Shown here: positions 36,132-45,017 of the stretch, piece after piece | How the letters are laid out: the number at the start of each line of letters is the position of its first letter | Position numbering within the stretch: position 1 is the first letter of the stretch | NCBI GenBank assembly: GCA_946405105.1 | Contig: CAMJFY010000006.1 | Location: forward strand, 1-64,000 | Direction: 5' to 3' | Source: an uncultured Caryophanales bacterium | GTDB taxonomy: Bacteria; Bacillota_I; Bacilli_A; Acholeplasmatales; Anaeroplasmataceae | DNA: 64,000 nt | Position numbers and translations under genes: made by a program | Notes under the pieces: model-generated | Database searches by the model: none | What the model saw: only the letters and a program-made list of their open reading frames with translations | What the model was told of the DNA's origin: nothing

Positions 36132-36923
36132 TTAGTCTGAATAAATTCCTCCAGCTTTAGCATCTGGGTTATATTCATCAAATGTATATTGTAAAATATA
36201 AATTCTTGTTTTTTGACCATTGTTTTGATAATTAAATTCAATATATAAGAATAAGTCAGGAGCACTAACCTTTTGTGGAACTGGCCATGTATTAGCTTTT
36301 GCTGGGAAATAATCTAGACCAGAAATAGTAGAAGTGAATGTAGCACCTGTATAATCAGTTTCATCAACACCTGGAGTAATTGTACTTTGAGAAATATTAT
36401 TACTTACTTGATACATACAAAAGCCAACCCAATTTGCTGCGAAGCAAGAAGTAAGCTTTATATCTTTTTTATTTTCATTACTAAATGGTACTAATGTTTT
36501 AACGCCTAATTCTTCAGTAGTACTATCATTCCATTTTAAATCAAAATTGAATTGAGCACTATCAGAACCAGAATGTGTATTAGTATATGAATTACATTTA
36601 ATTTCAACATCGAAAAGCTTGAAATCTTTTCCCTTCATTTTATAAACAGTAGTAGTATCACTCTTTGTATTAATATCAATTATACCTGAAGGAAGTTGAG
36701 TTGATAATCTTGACATTTGCTTTTCTTTAACTTTTTCAGAGTCGGATGAAGCAGTTTTATAATATGTTAAGAATGGAGTAACCTTATTAGCATTCCAAGT
36801 TGAAGAATAACTATAAATAGGGAAGAATATTAGAAATAGAATTCCTATTGCAGCTAATACTATAATAATTGATAGAGGATTTCTACCAAAATGAAATGAT
36901 ATATTTACTTGATTGTTTTTCAT
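36132..36923 (-). CDS. Single-pass membrane protein, function unknown
   Basis: A 263-residue protein with an N-terminal cytoplasmic stretch, one membrane helix (about 17-39, PLSIIIVLAAIGILFLIFFPI) and a long extracellular part. The outer part has many Thr, Ser, Asn and Tyr residues and predicted strands; I recognise no family. The ATG at 36923 is preceded by GAGGTG five bases away; an in-frame GTG two codons earlier overlaps that site and is unlikely. It stands alone on the minus strand between gene 35306 and rny. Confidence 0.55.
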   Translation of the reverse strand: MKNNQVNISFHFGRNPLSIIIVLAAIGILFLIFFPIYSYSSTWNANKVTPFLTYYKTASSDSEKVKEKQMSRLSTQLPSGIIDINTKSDTTTVYKMKGKDFKLFDVEIKCNSYTNTHSGSDSAQFNFDLKWNDSTTEELGVKTLVPFSNENKKDIKLTSCFAANWVGFCMYQVSNNISQSTITPGVDETDYTGATFTSTISGLDYFPAKANTWPVPQKVSAPDLFLYIEFNYQNNGQKTRIYILQYTFDEYNPDAKAGGIYSD

Positions 36924-37041
36924 AAGCACCTCAAAAATCTTTTAATAAATTAACAATATTATAACAAAAAAAGCATAGAAATGAAATATATTTTTAATAT
37001 AAATATACTTAAAATTAATATTATTAAATGCCTATTTTTCA

Positions 37042-37071
37042 TTGACTATTTATATATAAATAAAGTATAAT
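37042..37071 (+). promoter_or_regulatory. rny promoter
   Basis: -35 TTGACT (37042-37047), 18-base spacer, -10 TATAAT (37066-37071). Just after it AGTAGT (37077-37082) and ACTACT (37091-37096) form a small inverted repeat in the leader. Confidence 0.6.
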
Positions 37072-37130
37072 TAAAGAGTAGTTTGTTTATACTACTATAA
37101 AATATTTAATATAATAATTCGGAGGCAAAA

Positions 37131-38723
37131 ATGTTATTTTTAGAAGCAAACGCTACTCCTGTTATTATTTTGGGTGTTGTTTTAGCCGTACTTGGTGTCA
37201 TTGCAATCGTTGCAGCAATCTTCTTATTTCTTAAGTCAAAGAAGAATGCAAAGCTTGTAGAAGAGAGCAAGGTAGAGGCTGATAAGATTATTGCAGCTGC
37301 TGAAAAAGAAGCTGAAATGAAAAAGAAAGAATCAATTAATGAAGCTAAATTGGAGATTGCAGAATTAAAACAATCTGCTGAGAATGATATTAAGGAGAGA
37401 AAAAATGTTGTTGTTGAGCTTGAAAATAAGCTTAATCAACGTGAGGATACTTTAGATCGTCGTAGTCAAAATCTTGATAGACGTGAAGAAATTCTTAATT
37501 CTAAAGAGCAAAAAATTGATGATAAAAAATTAGAATTAGAACAACAAAATAATAAAGTTGAAGCAATCTTAAAGCAACAAGAACAAAAGCTTGTTGAAAT
37601 TTCAGGTTTAAAGCGTGAAGAAGCTCGTAAGATTATCATGGAGGATGTTCATGAGCGTATGAAGCAAGAAATTGCTACATATATTAAAGACGAGGAAGAA
37701 AAAGCTAAATTTGAGGTTAAGTCTAAAGCTAAAAATGTATTAGCATTAGCTATTCAAAAATATGCTGGTGAAACTGCTGGTGAATCAACTGTTACTACAG
37801 TATCTTTACCTGTTGAAGAAATGAAGGGTAGAATTATCGGACGTGAAGGAAGAAACATTCGTACTATTGAATCTTTAACTGGTGTAGATTTAATTATTGA
37901 TGATACTCCTGAAGCAGTTGTATTATCTGGATTTGATCCAGTAAGAAGAGAAATAGCTAAGAGATCTCTTGAGATATTAGTATCTGATGGTAGAATCCAT
38001 CCAGGTAGAATTGAAGAGGTTGTTGAAAGATGTCGTAATGATGTCGAAATGGTTATTCGTGAGATGGGTGAGGATGCAGTATTTAAGACTGGTATAGGTA
38101 AAATTCATCCAGATCTAGTAAAATTATTAGGTAGATTACATTTCCGTACAAGTTATGGTCAAAATGTATTAAATCACTCAATTGAAACAGCAATGATAGC
38201 TGGTAAGCTAGCTGCTGAAATCGGTGAGAATGAAACAATCGCTAGACGTGCTGGTTTATTACATGATATCGGTAAAGCATGTGATCATGAAATCGAAGGA
38301 AGCCATGTTGAAATTGGTGTTGAATTAGCTAATAAGTATCATGAACCAAAAGAAGTAGTTGATGCAATTGCTTCACATCATGAGGATGTAGCTCCTAAAA
38401 CAATTATTGCTGTATTAGTAGCTGCTGCAGATGCATTATCATCTGCTAGACCTGGTGCTAGAAGTGATTCATTAGAAAACTATACTAAGCGTCTTGAAAA
38501 CCTTGAAGCTATTTCTAATAACATTAAGGGTGTTCAATCAAGTTATGCAATTCAAGCTGGTCGTGAGGTACGTGTTATCGTTAATCCAGATGAGATTGAT
38601 GATTTATCAACTTTCTCTATTGCAAGACAAATAAAGGAAGAAATTGAAGAAAAATTACAATATCCTGGTACAATCAAGGTAACTGTAATTCGTGAAACAA
38701 GAGCGACTGATGTTGCAAAATAA
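37131..38723 (+). CDS. rny: Ribonuclease Y
   Basis: A 530-residue membrane-anchored endoribonuclease that starts mRNA decay in Firmicutes. In order: N-terminal membrane helix (about 10-34), a long charged coiled coil (about 40-190), a KH RNA-binding domain ([15 protein letters not shown]) and an HD domain with [15 protein letters not shown], followed by HHEDVAP. GGAGGCAAAA precedes the ATG. It is followed by ymdB and miaB, as in Bacillus. It has its own promoter with a short inverted repeat in the leader. Confidence 0.97.
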   Translation: MLFLEANATPVIILGVVLAVLGVIAIVAAIFLFLKSKKNAKLVEESKVEADKIIAAAEKEAEMKKKESINEAKLEIAELKQSAENDIKERKNVVVELENKLNQREDTLDRRSQNLDRREEILNSKEQKIDDKKLELEQQNNKVEAILKQQEQKLVEISGLKREEARKIIMEDVHERMKQEIATYIKDEEEKAKFEVKSKAKNVLALAIQKYAGETAGESTVTTVSLPVEEMKGRIIGREGRNIRTIESLTGVDLIIDDTPEAVVLSGFDPVRREIAKRSLEILVSDGRIHPGRIEEVVERCRNDVEMVIREMGEDAVFKTGIGKIHPDLVKLLGRLHFRTSYGQNVLNHSIETAMIAGKLAAEIGENETIARRAGLLHDIGKACDHEIEGSHVEIGVELANKYHEPKEVVDAIASHHEDVAPKTIIAVLVAAADALSSARPGARSDSLENYTKRLENLEAISNNIKGVQSSYAIQAGREVRVIVNPDEIDDLSTFSIARQIKEEIEEKLQYPGTIKVTVIRETRATDVAK

Positions 38724-38734
38724 TTATTAATATT

Positions 38735-38756
38735 AGAGTGAGTCATCTCACTCTTT
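38735..38756 (+). terminator. Weak hairpin between rny and ymdB
   Basis: AGAGTGA (38735-38741) pairs with TCACTCT (38748-38754); the following tract is only TTTATTATTT. It probably gives partial termination or processing. Confidence 0.45.
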
Positions 38757-38775
38757 ATTATTTAAAGGAGGTCCC

Positions 38776-39546
38776 ATGAGAATCTTATATTTTGGAGATA
38801 TAGTCGGAGATGATACATTAAAAATCTTTGAGGACTATTTAGAGGACATCAAAAAAGAATATAAAATTAATCTAGTTTTAGCAAATGCTGAAAACCTTAC
38901 TGGAGGTAAGGGCCTAAGCTTTAAGCATTATAAGGCTTTAAAGAAGCTTGGCTTTGCAGGATTATCAATGGGAAACCATACATTCTCAAAAAGAGAAATT
39001 AGAGATTACATGGATGACGCAACAATAGTTAAGCCTGCAAACCTTAATTCAGAAGAAGGTAAAGATATTTTATATATCAAATATAACGATAAAACAATCG
39101 CTATGGTAAATTTATTAGGTAGAGTATATTCTAATACTCCACTTGATTGTCCATTTAAAACTATGGATGCTTTATTAGATGAAATAGAGGCTGACTATAT
39201 TTTAGTTGATTTCCATGGTGATGCTACATCTGAGAAGAAGGCCTTCTTTTATGATTTTGCAGGAAAGGTTACTGCAATTGTTGGAACACATACACATGTT
39301 CAAACAGCTGATGAAGAAGTATATAAAAATACTTGCTATATCACTGACATGGGAATGTGTGGACCTGAAAAATCAATTATCGGTGACGATGTTGATATGA
39401 TTATTAAGAGATTTAGAACTGGTGTGTTTGAGCCACTAGTTGTAAGTAGTGATAAAAATTACATTTTAAATGGTGTAATTTTAGATATTAATGATAATGG
39501 AAATAGTATTACTAGATTCCAGAAGAAACTTGTTTTAAATGATTAA
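38776..39546 (+). CDS. ymdB: YmdB-family metallophosphoesterase
   Basis: A 256-residue metal-dependent phosphodiesterase. Metal-binding blocks are FGDIVGDD at the N-terminus, ANAENLTGG, SMGNHTFSKREI and, near the C-terminus, VGTHTHVQTADEE. The Bacillus protein hydrolyses 2',3'-cyclic AMP and affects biofilm and motility choices. The location next to rny agrees with the Bacillus order. AAAGGAGG is the ribosome site. Confidence 0.94.
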   Translation: MRILYFGDIVGDDTLKIFEDYLEDIKKEYKINLVLANAENLTGGKGLSFKHYKALKKLGFAGLSMGNHTFSKREIRDYMDDATIVKPANLNSEEGKDILYIKYNDKTIAMVNLLGRVYSNTPLDCPFKTMDALLDEIEADYILVDFHGDATSEKKAFFYDFAGKVTAIVGTHTHVQTADEEVYKNTCYITDMGMCGPEKSIIGDDVDMIIKRFRTGVFEPLVVSSDKNYILNGVILDINDNGNSITRFQKKLVLND

Positions 39547-39560
39547 TTGGTGAATAATTT

Positions 39561-40997
39561 ATGAAAAATAAAATAAACATCAGCATGCCTTCATTAAAGG
39601 ATGCAAAGCTAAGAAGAAATATTGATGTATCTACAGTTAGATATGTTATAAATGATAAATATGATAATATTGGTAAGGGTAAAAGCTATTATATCTTTAC
39701 ATATGGCTGTCAGGGTAATGAAGCTGATAGTGAGGTTATGGCTGGTATATTAGAATCTATTGGCTATACAAAATCAACTGACCCTATGAATTCTGATTTA
39801 GTATTATTAAATACATGTGCAATCAGAGAAAACGCAGAACAAAGAATTTGGGGTGTATTAGGCCAATTAAAGGGAAGAAAAAGAGAACACCCTGATATGC
39901 TAGTTGGTATTTGTGGATGTATGCCACAAGAAGAAAACGCAACAAAGAAAATAATCGAATCATATGATGTAGATATTATCTTTGGTACACATAATAGACA
40001 CCATCTACCTGAATTAATTGCTAAAGCATATGAATCAAAAGCTAAGGTAGTTGAAGTATTATCTAACGAAGGATTAATCCTTGAGGATGCACCTAAGATT
40101 AGAGAATCTAAGCATAAGGCATGGGTTAATATTATGTTTGGATGTGATGAATTTTGTACTTATTGTATAGTTCCTTATACAAGAGGTAGAGAAAGATCAA
40201 GATCTAAAGAAGATATTATTAATGAAGTAAAAGATTTAGTTAAAAAAGGCTATAAAGAAGTTACTTTATTAGGCCAAAATGTTAATGCTTATGGTAAAGA
40301 TTTAGGTGAAGATTACACATTTGGTGATCTATTATATGACCTAGATAAAACAGGCATTGAAAGAATTAGATATACAACATCTCATCCAAGAGATTTAGAT
40401 GAAAAAACTATGCTTGCTATGAGAGATTGCAAGAGTGTTATGCCACATCTACACCTACCTGTACAATCAGGTGATAATGATATTCTAAAAATAATGAATA
40501 GAAAATATACATATGAAGGATACATGGAAAAAATTAATAGATTAAAAGAACTTGTTCCCGATATTTCTATTACAACAGATATCATTGTTGGTTTTCCTAA
40601 TGAAACAGAGGAGCAATTTCAAAATACATTAAAGCTTGTTAGAGAGGTAGGATTCGAAGGAGCATTTACATTCATTTATTCTCCAAGAGAAGGTACACCT
40701 GCAGCTAAAATGAAGGATGATGTTTCTGAAGAAGAAAAGCATGATAGATTAAATAGATTAATTGAATTAACTAACCAAGGCTACCTAAAGGGACATGAAA
40801 GATTTGTTGGTAAAGTAGTAGAGGTATTAGTTGATGATGTATCTAAAAATGGTGAAGGAATGATGTGTGGCTATAGTAAGCATTTAAAGCTAACTCATTT
40901 CAAATCAGATGATAAATCATTAATTGGTAAAATAGTTAAGGTTAAGGTAACTGAAGCGAAAACATGGTTTATGATAGGTGATTTAGTTGAAGACTAA
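39561..40997 (+). CDS. miaB: tRNA-i6A37 methylthiotransferase
   Basis: A 478-residue radical-SAM enzyme that adds methylthio to isopentenyl-adenosine at tRNA position 37. The N-terminal UPF0004 domain binds a cluster via Cys in YGCQGNEADSE, NTCAIRENAE and GICGCMPQ. The radical SAM motif is CDEFCTYCIVPYTRGRERSR, and a C-terminal TRAM domain ends the protein. An N-terminal extension of about 50 residues is usual for Gram-positive members. TTGGTGAAT at 39546-39554 precedes the ATG. It overlaps the ymcA-like gene by 11 bases. Confidence 0.96.
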   Translation: MKNKINISMPSLKDAKLRRNIDVSTVRYVINDKYDNIGKGKSYYIFTYGCQGNEADSEVMAGILESIGYTKSTDPMNSDLVLLNTCAIRENAEQRIWGVLGQLKGRKREHPDMLVGICGCMPQEENATKKIIESYDVDIIFGTHNRHHLPELIAKAYESKAKVVEVLSNEGLILEDAPKIRESKHKAWVNIMFGCDEFCTYCIVPYTRGRERSRSKEDIINEVKDLVKKGYKEVTLLGQNVNAYGKDLGEDYTFGDLLYDLDKTGIERIRYTTSHPRDLDEKTMLAMRDCKSVMPHLHLPVQSGDNDILKIMNRKYTYEGYMEKINRLKELVPDISITTDIIVGFPNETEEQFQNTLKLVREVGFEGAFTFIYSPREGTPAAKMKDDVSEEEKHDRLNRLIELTNQGYLKGHERFVGKVVEVLVDDVSKNGEGMMCGYSKHLKLTHFKSDDKSLIGKIVKVKVTEAKTWFMIGDLVED

Positions 40998-41319
40998 GGA
41001 TGAAATAATTGCTTATTTTAATAATCTAGAAGAGGTTAAAAGAATAAAGGAATTAGAGCCTTATATTAAAAACAATCCCGAAATAAGCGCTAAATTCAAA
41101 GAATTAAAGTCAATTCAAAAGAAAATGGTAGCAGCTAAGGAGTTTGACCAAATAAATCAATATAGCGTCTATAAGAAGCAATATGATGATATTAAAAATG
41201 AATTATTTGACCTACCATTTGTTGAAGAATACCTAGAGCTAGTTGATTATGTTAATAATATATTAAAGAATCTAGCAGAAGGAATAAATTATTTAATTGA
41301 TAAGGAAATAAATGGATAA
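40987..41319 (+). CDS. ymcA: YlbF/YmcA-family protein (RicA-like)
   Basis: A 110-residue all-helical protein of the YlbF/YmcA group. In Bacillus, ymcA (ricA) lies directly downstream of miaB and works with YlbF and YaaT to control RNase Y processing; here the same order is kept next to rny. The central block IQKKMVAAKEFDQINQYSVYKKQYDDIKNEL is typical for length and composition. The start is a TTG at 40987, preceded by AGGTGA, and overlaps miaB by 11 bases; no in-frame ATG is near. There are no cysteines, so an Fe-S role through this subunit is not supported. Confidence 0.75.
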   Translation: MKTKDEIIAYFNNLEEVKRIKELEPYIKNNPEISAKFKELKSIQKKMVAAKEFDQINQYSVYKKQYDDIKNELFDLPFVEEYLELVDYVNNILKNLAEGINYLIDKEING

Positions 41320-41540
41320 TGATTACTACAATATTAATAATAATTGGAGTAGCAATGGGCTTCTTTTTCCTAGCCTATGTATTTGTTTTATTAATTGATC
41401 ATTTCTCTGAGGTTGATGGATATGAAAATCCAAAGGATCCATTAAAAATATTAAGAAAAATATTTGGATATGGCTTTATAATTTTATTAATTATCTTTTT
41501 CCTAATAAACTTTTTAGGGTGGATAGGTGTAATAAATTAA
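41319..41540 (+). CDS. Small two-helix membrane protein
   Basis: A 73-residue protein with two hydrophobic segments (about 3-25 and 50-70) separated by a polar loop with DHFSEVDGYENPKD. I do not recognise a family. The start overlaps the ymcA-like stop by one base, so it is translated as part of the miaB operon. A terminator follows seven bases after the stop. Confidence 0.6.
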   Translation: MITTILIIIGVAMGFFFLAYVFVLLIDHFSEVDGYENPKDPLKILRKIFGYGFIILLIIFFLINFLGWIGVIN

Positions 41541-41547
41541 TTAATAT

Positions 41548-41578
41548 AGGATGAAAATGTTTCATCCTTTATTTTTTT
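41548..41578 (+). terminator. Terminator of the rny-ymdB-miaB run
   Basis: AGGATGAAA (41548-41556), a three-base loop, TTTCATCCT (41560-41568), then TTATTTTTTT. Confidence 0.9.
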
Positions 41579-41582
41579 GTGT

Positions 41583-41588
41583 TATAAT
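41583..41588 (+). promoter_or_regulatory. -10 element of the HD-GYP gene
   Basis: TATAAT at 41583-41588 without a recognisable -35, since the upstream terminator lies there. The 73-base leader holds a 13-base direct repeat (41603-41615 and 41627-41639). Confidence 0.4.
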
Positions 41589-41602
41589 ATAACAAATATA
41601 TG

Positions 41603-41639
41603 ATCTATTATTAAAATTGATATACAATCTATTATTAAA
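41603..41639. repeat. Direct repeat in the HD-GYP gene leader
   Basis: ATCTATTATTAAA occurs at 41603-41615 and again at 41627-41639, 24 bases apart. The spacing is close to two helical turns, so two copies of one protein could bind on the same DNA face, but AT-rich chance similarity is possible. Confidence 0.5.
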
Positions 41640-41660
41640 TTTGAAAGTGAGGTGTTGCTT

Positions 41661-44600
41661 ATGAAAAGAAAAATGTTTTTATTCTTAGGAATAATATTTT
41701 TATTTATGCTTTCTTTTACAATAACTAATGCCGACACCTTTGCTGGATCTTATTTAAGTGATAAAGCAGAAACACCTGTAGCACTAAATAACACAGGTGC
41801 TAGATCTATTTGTCAAACTGATGATGGATTTGTATGGATTGGTCAATTTGCTGGTTTAAATAGATATGATTCAAAAGAATTAGTATCATTTAATAGCTAT
41901 CAAAATTCTAGTGGTGAAGAAGTAACAATTGAAAATGTAAGATTATTAGCTAACTATGGTAATACATTATTCCTAGTTTGTTCATGTGGACTTTTAAAAT
42001 ATGAAAATAATAAATTTATTGAAATAAATTTTGGTGGTGAAACTCCTAACATTAGTAATTTAATAATAAAGAACGATAAATTATATATTTGTTCTATAAA
42101 TGGATTACATATTTATGATATTAAAACAAATAAATTAGAACATGATTCTGATCATTATGAAAATGTTGCATCAATTGCTATAAATGATAAAAAAATATAT
42201 TTATTAAAGAATAATGCTGTATATGATTATGATAATAATTTGATTTATGAAGGAGATCCTATAAATTCAATTTATTGTTTCGATGACAAATTAGCTATAG
42301 CAACAAAAACAGGAATTATATTTTTCTATGATACTAAAGCTAATACTATGTTATCAAAAAGCATTACTTTAAGAACCGTATCAGATCAAAAAGGTGATAT
42401 GGTACATAAATTTGTTTATTCAGCTGCTGACAAAGATTTATTTGCAGCCTGTGAAAAAGGCTTATATTCAATTAATACAGTAACATTAGAAGCAAGCTAT
42501 GCAAAGAAGCTAGAAAACAATAGTAAGCTAGTTGATATAATGATAGATTATGAAGGCGATTTATGGATTGCATCATATATCACAGGTGTATCTATTATTT
42601 CTCAATCTTCATTAGTTGATTTATTATTTGATGTTGATTCTAAGATTATTCCTAGCAATCAAATAGTTTATGCAATTTTAAGAGATGGTAATAACATCTA
42701 TTTAGCTACTGGTGCTGGTATATTTGTATATGATTTAACATCTGGTACAATAAATACTTCACATCCGCTAAATGTCGCAATCAACGAAATAATTGAATAT
42801 GATGAAGAAAAGAAAAAAGAAATTGAAGATTTAGAAAAGAGAAAAGTAGGATTCGCATTAAATTATGATGCCCTATTAAATGGTGAAATTGTTTTTGCTG
42901 ATGAAGAAAATACTGAATTAAAAGAAAATGATGTTGTATTTGTATTAAATGATAGTACTGGTGATAATATTGAATATTATGAATATCGTTTAAATGAAGC
43001 AGAAACAGATTATTATTTTAGATTAGTTAATACAACTCCTAAATCAAAGGTTGTTATTACTAATATTCTTAAAAAGAAGGATAACCAAGATGATCCTGAT
43101 GTTATTATTGGACATAAATGTGAATATGATGTAAGAATTCCTTGGTATGATGTTAGAGATGTTGAAAAATATAAAGGTAAAATTTATTTTGCAACATATG
43201 GTAGTGGATTATTTGAATATGATCCTGTAACTGAAGAATTCCATCAATATCGTGGTACTGATATTAATCCAGATGATCCAACAGTTAATAGTTCTGGTTA
43301 TTATGCAGTAGCACAAAGATGCTTAAAGGCATATGATGATTATTTATTCATTGGTACTGCAACAACATCAATTATAAGATTTGATGGTTCTAATTTCATT
43401 TATAATGCTGATATTCCAGTATCTGGTGGTCAAATATTATATATTGATGAATCTGATTTTGGAAAAATAACATTTGTTGTCAGCGGAAATGGTATTTATA
43501 CAATTAATGACAAACTAGAAAATGATTCAATGGAATCAATTCCAGGTATAGAAGAATCAACATCTGGAATATTAAAGTGTTATCAGGATGAAAATTATTT
43601 CTATTATAATATTTATGGTCGTTTATTCGCTGTTGATACAAGAGACAATACTACTAAAGAAATAAAGATTCCATTTGTTAATAGTTCAATTACTGAAATC
43701 AATAAGGTAAAGATTACAGATGATAATGGTGATATTTCATATAAATATGTAATAGCATCAGAAAAACAAGTATATATCATTAATGATTTATTAGCTGATG
43801 TATTAGAATATGAATTCTATGATTCATCTAATGGTTTAAAGAGCCCTATTAAGGGTAATTCATCTGGTTATTATGATGAAAGAGATAATATTTATTATTT
43901 CCAAAGCCAAGATGGTGTATTTACTTATGATTTTATTAACAAAGAGGAAACAAGAGTACCTCTTAAGATTGAAGTAAATTCAGTTAGAATAGATGATAAG
44001 GTATTCTTCGGAGATCAAATTAAAGCTGGTAAGAATACAGATCGTATAACATTTAATATTTCAACATTTAGCTTTAAGCCAACAAAGGGTTATAAGATTT
44101 ATTATAAGCTTGATGGTGTAGATAAGGATTATATTGAAGCAGATCAAAATACATCAAGTGTAAGCTATACAAATCTAAGCGGTGGTAAATATAAATTCCA
44201 TGTTTATGTTATTGATGAATTAAATCAAACAAGTAATGTTGTTGAAATAAACCTTGTTAAAGCTAAGCATTTATATGAATATCCAGCATTCTGGATTATT
44301 ATCGTAATAGTTGCTGGTATAATAATTGCAGGCTTGAACTTATATTTCATTAGATATAGAATTAAGAAAGCAGTTGAAAGAGAAAATGAATATAAGGCAA
44401 TCACTCTAGAATCAATCGAAGCAATCGCCAGAACGATCGATGCCAAGGATACCTACACTAATGGTCATTCTAAGCGAGTAGGTATCTATTCAAGAGAAAT
44501 TGCGAAAGCATTAAATCTATCTGATGAAGAAGTAGAAAATATTTATTATATTGCCTTACTACATGATATTGGTAAGATAGCAATTCCTGGTAATATCTTA

Positions 44601-44996
44601 AATAAGCCAGGTAGATTAACTGATGAAGAATTTGAAATAATGAAATCTCATACAACTGCAGGTGCGAAGATACTTGAAGGTATTTCAACAATACCTGATA
44701 TTGTAGCCGGTGCTAAATATCACCATGAAAAATATGGTGGTGGAGGATACCCTACAGGAATTAAGGGCGAAGAAATACCATTTATCGCAAGAATCATTTG
44801 TTGTGCAGACTGTTATGATGCCATGGCAACAAAGAGAGTTTATAAGGATCCTTATCCAAAGGAGAAAATTATATCTGAATTTGAAAGATGTAAAGAAATT
44901 CAATTTGATCCTAAGATTGCTGATGTCGTAATTAAGCTAATTAAAGAAGACAGATTAAGAGCAGGACAGGAAGAAAAGAAAGAAGAAGCAAAATAA
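41661..44996 (+). CDS. Propeller sensor with HD-GYP c-di-GMP phosphodiesterase
   Basis: A 1111-residue transmembrane signalling protein. It has a cleavable-looking signal peptide (KRKMFLFLGIIFLFMLSFTITNA), extracellular beta-propeller repeats of the two-component-propeller type (first copy ICQTDDGFVWIGQFAGLNRYD), a Y_Y_Y-like Ig domain (about 775-860), one membrane helix (about 875-898) and a cytoplasmic HD-GYP domain (about 915-1095). Key HD-GYP residues are intact: HDIGKIAIP, HH in AKYHHEKY, GGGGYPTG and CADCYDAM. The architecture is that of hybrid histidine kinases with an HD-GYP output replacing the kinase. GTGAGGTG at 41647-41654 sets the ATG at 41661. Confidence 0.92.
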   Translation: MKRKMFLFLGIIFLFMLSFTITNADTFAGSYLSDKAETPVALNNTGARSICQTDDGFVWIGQFAGLNRYDSKELVSFNSYQNSSGEEVTIENVRLLANYGNTLFLVCSCGLLKYENNKFIEINFGGETPNISNLIIKNDKLYICSINGLHIYDIKTNKLEHDSDHYENVASIAINDKKIYLLKNNAVYDYDNNLIYEGDPINSIYCFDDKLAIATKTGIIFFYDTKANTMLSKSITLRTVSDQKGDMVHKFVYSAADKDLFAACEKGLYSINTVTLEASYAKKLENNSKLVDIMIDYEGDLWIASYITGVSIISQSSLVDLLFDVDSKIIPSNQIVYAILRDGNNIYLATGAGIFVYDLTSGTINTSHPLNVAINEIIEYDEEKKKEIEDLEKRKVGFALNYDALLNGEIVFADEENTELKENDVVFVLNDSTGDNIEYYEYRLNEAETDYYFRLVNTTPKSKVVITNILKKKDNQDDPDVIIGHKCEYDVRIPWYDVRDVEKYKGKIYFATYGSGLFEYDPVTEEFHQYRGTDINPDDPTVNSSGYYAVAQRCLKAYDDYLFIGTATTSIIRFDGSNFIYNADIPVSGGQILYIDESDFGKITFVVSGNGIYTINDKLENDSMESIPGIEESTSGILKCYQDENYFYYNIYGRLFAVDTRDNTTKEIKIPFVNSSITEINKVKITDDNGDISYKYVIASEKQVYIINDLLADVLEYEFYDSSNGLKSPIKGNSSGYYDERDNIYYFQSQDGVFTYDFINKEETRVPLKIEVNSVRIDDKVFFGDQIKAGKNTDRITFNISTFSFKPTKGYKIYYKLDGVDKDYIEADQNTSSVSYTNLSGGKYKFHVYVIDELNQTSNVVEINLVKAKHLYEYPAFWIIIVIVAGIIIAGLNLYFIRYRIKKAVERENEYKAITLESIEAIARTIDAKDTYTNGHSKRVGIYSREIAKALNLSDEEVENIYYIALLHDIGKIAIPGNILNKPGRLTDEEFEIMKSHTTAGAKILEGISTIPDIVAGAKYHHEKYGGGGYPTGIKGEEIPFIARIICCADCYDAMATKRVYKDPYPKEKIISEFERCKEIQFDPKIADVVIKLIKEDRLRAGQEEKKEEAK

Positions 44997-45017
44997 AATA
45001 AAAGGAGGCATGATAAA

